A stretch of 64,000 nt of DNA from CBDFHF01 sp965247565. Its GTDB lineage: Bacteria > Pseudomonadota > Gammaproteobacteria > Methylococcales > Methylomonadaceae. The position numbers were made by a program, and so were the translations under genes. Numbering within the stretch: position 1 is the stretch's first letter; every line of letters starts with the position of its first letter. This document shows positions 61,252 to 64,000 of the stretch, piece by piece. The notes beneath the pieces are model-generated. The model was not told where the DNA came from. It made no database searches and was given only the letters and a program-made list of their open reading frames with translations. Location: positions 2,170,001 to 2,234,000 of the forward strand of contig CBDFHF010000003.1 in assembly GCA_965247565.1 (NCBI GenBank). Direction: 5' to 3'.

Positions 61252-62868
61252 ATGTCTGCTGTCGTAGCTGAACATGATGATCATCACGATGATCACGCTC
61301 ACGGCCCTGCTAAAGGGCTATTAAGATGGATTATTACTACCAATCATAAAGATATTGGTACTCTATATTTGCTGTTTGCTTTGGCTATGTTTTTTGTTGG
61401 CGGTGCCATGGCGATGGTAATTCGAGCTGAATTATTTGAGCCGGGCTTGCAGTTTGTGGATCCACAGTTCTTTAATTCTATGACCACTATGCATGCTTTA
61501 GTGATGGTGTTCGGTGCGGTTATGCCGGCATTTGTGGGCTTAGCCAACTGGATGATTCCGATGATGATCGGCGCGCCGGATATGGCCTTGCCGCGTATGA
61601 ACAACATGAGTTTTTGGTTGTTGGTTGCCGGGGTTTTATTGCTGGCCAGCACGTTATTCATGGAAGGCGGCGCGCCTGCCGGTGGTTGGACTTTATACCC
61701 GCCGCTGGTGTTGCAAACCGGTAAAGCATTCCCGTTTGCGGTGTTCTCTGTGCATTTACTGGGTATTTCATCGATTATGGGTGCTATCAATATCATCGCT
61801 ACCATTTTCAACATGCGCGCCCCCGCCATGACATTAATGAAAATGCCTTTGTTCGTGTGGACTTGGTTGATTACTGCCTTTTTGTTGATTGCGATCATGC
61901 CGGTTTTTGCCGGAGCTGTAACCATGTTGTTGACCGACAAATTCTTCGATACCAGTTTCTTTGATGCGGCGGGCGGCGGTGATCCGGTACTTTATCAACA
62001 TATTTTCTGGTTCTTCGGGCATCCTGAAGTTTATGTAATGATTCTGCCTACATTTGGCGTGGCTTCAACCATTATCCCTGTATTTGCTCGTAAACCATTA
62101 TTTGGTTATGCGTCAATGGTGTATGCGACAGCTTCAATTGCTTTCTTGTCATTTATCGTTTGGGCTCACCATATGTTTACCGTGGGTATGCCGATTGCCG
62201 GTGAGTTGTACTTTATGTACGCGACTATGCTAATTGCTATTCCTACTGGTGTGAAAGTGTTCAACTGGACCGCAACCATGTGGAAAGGTTCTATGACTTT
62301 TGAAACACCGATGTTGTTTTCCATTGCTTTCGTCGTACTGTTCACCATGGGTGGCTTTACTGGATTGATGATGTCTGTGGCGCCGGTGGATTTCCAATAC
62401 CACGATACTTATTTTATCGTCGCGCATTTTCATTACACGTTGGTTCCTGCGTCGGTATTTATTCTGATGGCCGCCGGTTATTTTTGGCTGCCCAAATGGA
62501 CCGGGCATATGTATAACGAAAAAATTGGTCAATTGCATTTTTGGCTATCAGCTGTTTCTGTAAACATCTTGTTTTTTCCACAGCACTTCTTAGGTTTAGC
62601 CGGTATGCCACGCAGAATTCCAGATTATGCCGTACAGTTTGCAGATTGGAATATGATTTCCAGCATTGGTGGTTTTATGTTTGGTATCAGCCAACTATTG
62701 TTCTTGTATATTGTCGTTGATACGATTAAAGGTGGCACTGGAGAAAAAGTCAGCGATGAAGTTTGGGAGGATGCACATAAACATGGTTTGGAGTGGACGC
62801 TATCTTCTCCACCGCCTTACCATACCTTTACTACACCGCCAGCACATGTTCCAACTGAACATTTTTAA
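61252..62868 (+). CDS. coxA: Cytochrome c oxidase subunit I
   Basis: Subunit I holds haem a and the haem a3-CuB site. The 538-residue, twelve-helix protein has H81 for haem a and the H257-Y261 crosslink motif FGHPEVYVMILPTFG. CuB ligands H306 and H307 are in WAHHMFTVGM, the K-channel is in PTGVKVFNWTATMW, and H392 and H394 are in FIVAHFHYTLVPASV. The N-terminus is unusually His/Asp-rich (EHDDHHDDHAHG), which could bind metal. A strong GAGGT site precedes the ATG. Confidence 0.97.
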   Translation: MSAVVAEHDDHHDDHAHGPAKGLLRWIITTNHKDIGTLYLLFALAMFFVGGAMAMVIRAELFEPGLQFVDPQFFNSMTTMHALVMVFGAVMPAFVGLANWMIPMMIGAPDMALPRMNNMSFWLLVAGVLLLASTLFMEGGAPAGGWTLYPPLVLQTGKAFPFAVFSVHLLGISSIMGAINIIATIFNMRAPAMTLMKMPLFVWTWLITAFLLIAIMPVFAGAVTMLLTDKFFDTSFFDAAGGGDPVLYQHIFWFFGHPEVYVMILPTFGVASTIIPVFARKPLFGYASMVYATASIAFLSFIVWAHHMFTVGMPIAGELYFMYATMLIAIPTGVKVFNWTATMWKGSMTFETPMLFSIAFVVLFTMGGFTGLMMSVAPVDFQYHDTYFIVAHFHYTLVPASVFILMAAGYFWLPKWTGHMYNEKIGQLHFWLSAVSVNILFFPQHFLGLAGMPRRIPDYAVQFADWNMISSIGGFMFGISQLLFLYIVVDTIKGGTGEKVSDEVWEDAHKHGLEWTLSSPPPYHTFTTPPAHVPTEHF

Positions 62869-62875
62869 CTTAATG

Positions 62876-62903
62876 GAGCAGGCTAACTAAAGGTGGCCTG
62901 CTC
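62876..62903 (+). other. Intra-operon hairpin after coxA
   Basis: GAGCAGGC and GCCTGCTC form an 8-bp stem around a 12-base loop directly after the coxA stop. No T-run follows, so it may stabilise the upstream message or tune downstream expression rather than terminate. Confidence 0.5.
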
Positions 62904-62951
62904 GGAAGATAATATGAGTTACAGGTTGTTTAAAATACTGGCCATTTGATA

Positions 62952-63050
62952 ATGACTACAAAACAGAAAAATATTCTCACCGCAGTGATTTTGACGTTGG
63001 TTGCCGTTGTTATTTATGTGTTTGCTGTTTTAAGAGCCGTGAATAGATGA
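62952..63050 (+). CDS. Cytochrome oxidase small assembly protein-like membrane peptide
   Basis: A 32-residue frame from the ATG at 62952 encodes MTTKQKNILTAVILTLVAVV followed by IYVFAVLRAVNR. It is a single membrane helix with a basic N-terminus. Short proteins of this type occur between coxA and cox11 in many proteobacteria. Its stop overlaps the cox11 start by 4 bases (ATGA), strong support for a real, coupled gene. Confidence 0.72.
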   Translation: MTTKQKNILTAVILTLVAVVIYVFAVLRAVNR

Positions 63051-63589
63051 GTGACGATGTCAAGCAAAAGAACGCAAAATTAGTTAGGACTTTAGCGTTT
63101 GTTGCAATTGCTATGTTTGGTTTTGGTTATGCCTTGGTTCCTCTCTATGATGTGTTATGTGATATTACCGGGCTCAATGGCAAAGTTGAATCAGCTGCTA
63201 CCAAAGAGACCATCTACACCATCGATAAGAATAGAGAAATAACCATAGAATTTATGACTGCTCTAAACGAAAAAACCGCTATGGTGTTCCGTGCAGAGAC
63301 GAAAACCTTAAAAGTTCATCCTGGCGAATATTACACAGTGAATTTTTATGCAGAAAACAAAACAGATAAAGAAATGGTTGCTCGGGCAATTCCCAGTATT
63401 TCTCCGGGCTTAGCTGCAGAATATTTTAAAAAAACAGAGTGTTTTTGCTTTACGGAACAAAATTTCAAAGCACATGAAGGTAAATCCATGCCGGTGCGTT
63501 TTGTGGTTAATCCGGCCTTACCTGAGCAATATAAAACGATGACACTCGCTTATACATTTTTTGATAATACTGACATTTCAGTAAAATAA
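63047..63589 (+). CDS. ctaG: Cytochrome c oxidase assembly protein Cox11/CtaG
   Basis: Cox11 inserts copper into the CuB site of subunit I. The 180-residue protein has one N-terminal membrane helix, YALVPLYDVLCDITGLNGK (with the conserved Cys), and the copper-binding motif TECFCFTEQ. It ends with the usual TLAYTFFDNTDISVK. Its position between coxA and cox3 is typical. Confidence 0.94.
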   Translation: MSDDVKQKNAKLVRTLAFVAIAMFGFGYALVPLYDVLCDITGLNGKVESAATKETIYTIDKNREITIEFMTALNEKTAMVFRAETKTLKVHPGEYYTVNFYAENKTDKEMVARAIPSISPGLAAEYFKKTECFCFTEQNFKAHEGKSMPVRFVVNPALPEQYKTMTLAYTFFDNTDISVK

Positions 63590-63600
63590 AGGGGAAGTTT

Positions 63601-64000
63601 ATGTCTACACATGATGCTTATTACATTCCGCATAAAGCGACTTGGCCGGTGATTGGTACATTGGGCCTAGTAACAATGTTGGCTGGGTTTGCAAATTATT
63701 TAAATGGCTCCTCTGTGGGGTCAAGCATGATGGTAATAGGACTGATCGTCTTTATTATTATGCTAGGCGGCTGGTTTACCTTGCAAGCCGGTGAAAGTGA
63801 ATCTGGTATGTATAACCATGGTGTTGGTATATCCTATCGTATGGGTATGATGTGGTTCATTTTTTCCGAAATTATGTTCTTTGCCGTGTTTTTCGGAACC
63901 TTATGGTATACGCGTAATTTATCCGTGCCTTGGTTAGGTGGTGAAGGTACACACATTGTTAATAAAGAGTTTTTGTGGAAATCATTTGAAGCGGTTTGGC
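63601..64000 (+). CDS. coxC: Cytochrome c oxidase subunit III, 3' end outside the window
   Basis: The partial frame starts MSTHDAYYIPHKATWPVIGT and contains GMYNHGVGISYRMGMMWFIF followed by SEIMFFAVFFGTLWYTRNL, the family signature with the conserved Glu. 133 codons are present and the frame is still open at the window end. AGGGGAAG precedes the ATG, 11 bases after ctaG. Confidence 0.93.
   Translation, partial: MSTHDAYYIPHKATWPVIGTLGLVTMLAGFANYLNGSSVGSSMMVIGLIVFIIMLGGWFTLQAGESESGMYNHGVGISYRMGMMWFIFSEIMFFAVFFGTLWYTRNLSVPWLGGEGTHIVNKEFLWKSFEAVW

Noticed and set aside
1..64000. CRISPR array, rRNA operon or prophage
   Set aside because: No regularly spaced repeats, no rRNA sequence and no phage structural or integrase genes were seen. 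The only regular repeat is the coding array in tolA.

Overview
The window looks like a chromosomal segment of a gammaproteobacterium. The gene orders are the standard gammaproteobacterial ones: ruvC-ruvA-ruvB-ybgC-tolQRAB-pal-cpoB-queE-queC, carA-carB-greA, ppi-lpxH divergent from cysS, and bioB-F-H-C-D. The two PEP-CTERM proteins, the bacteriohemerythrin, the FchA-type folate enzyme and the moderate-to-low GC are compatible with a methanotroph of the Methylococcales. That is an inference: no methane-oxidation gene is in the window.

Layout. 1-518: end-truncated thiD. 519-4440: accessory DNA with an IS5-family element, a PEP-CTERM protein behind a sigma-54-type promoter, a VapBC-like toxin-antitoxin pair and a decayed copy of the 3' end of hemJ. 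4440-8547: core genes hemJ, a TlpA-like thioredoxin, serA, serB and yebC. 8548-14521: an accessory island between yebC and ruvC with a Xre-RES toxin-antitoxin pair, an exported protein with an internal duplication, a PLD-like gene split by the second IS5-family copy, a Uma2-family protein, a MITE-like element, REP-like hairpins and two extra fragments of the 3' end of yebC. 14576-24040: ruvCAB, ybgC, tol-pal, queE and queC, with an expanded 105-bp repeat in tolA. 24232-26776: a DUF1800/DUF1501 pair. 26867-28194: IS3-family copy 1. 28241-40454: greA, carB, carA, lpxH, ppi, cysS, fchA, purM, a DUF2066 protein and two small unknowns. 40510-45795: two paralogous exported propeller/DUF11 proteins. 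The first has lost its start codon to IS3-family copy 2, and between them lie a broken DUF433 gene and palindromic repeats. 45914-49021: mtaD, mtnA and a CysZ-like gene. 49121-49196: tRNA-Lys(CUU). 49312-52744: a CPBP protease, a second PEP-CTERM gene with a sigma-54 promoter and a c-di-GMP-I-like leader, a small membrane protein and comF. 52815-57184: the biotin operon, followed by a bacteriohemerythrin. 57926-64000: a large lipoprotein and the caa3-like cytochrome oxidase operon coxB-coxA-small protein-cox11-cox3, cut by the window end.

Most striking. Two separate toxin-antitoxin modules sit immediately downstream of a core gene (yebC and hemJ), and beyond each module lies another copy of that core gene's 3' end. 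The extra yebC tail at 11514-11659 differs mainly at silent sites, so it looks like a captured allele rather than a drifting duplicate. This suggests cargo arriving with a replacement gene tail. No integrase is visible. Two IS insertions can also be reversed on paper, with exact target duplications (TTAA and GTA), and both restore longer in-frame genes.
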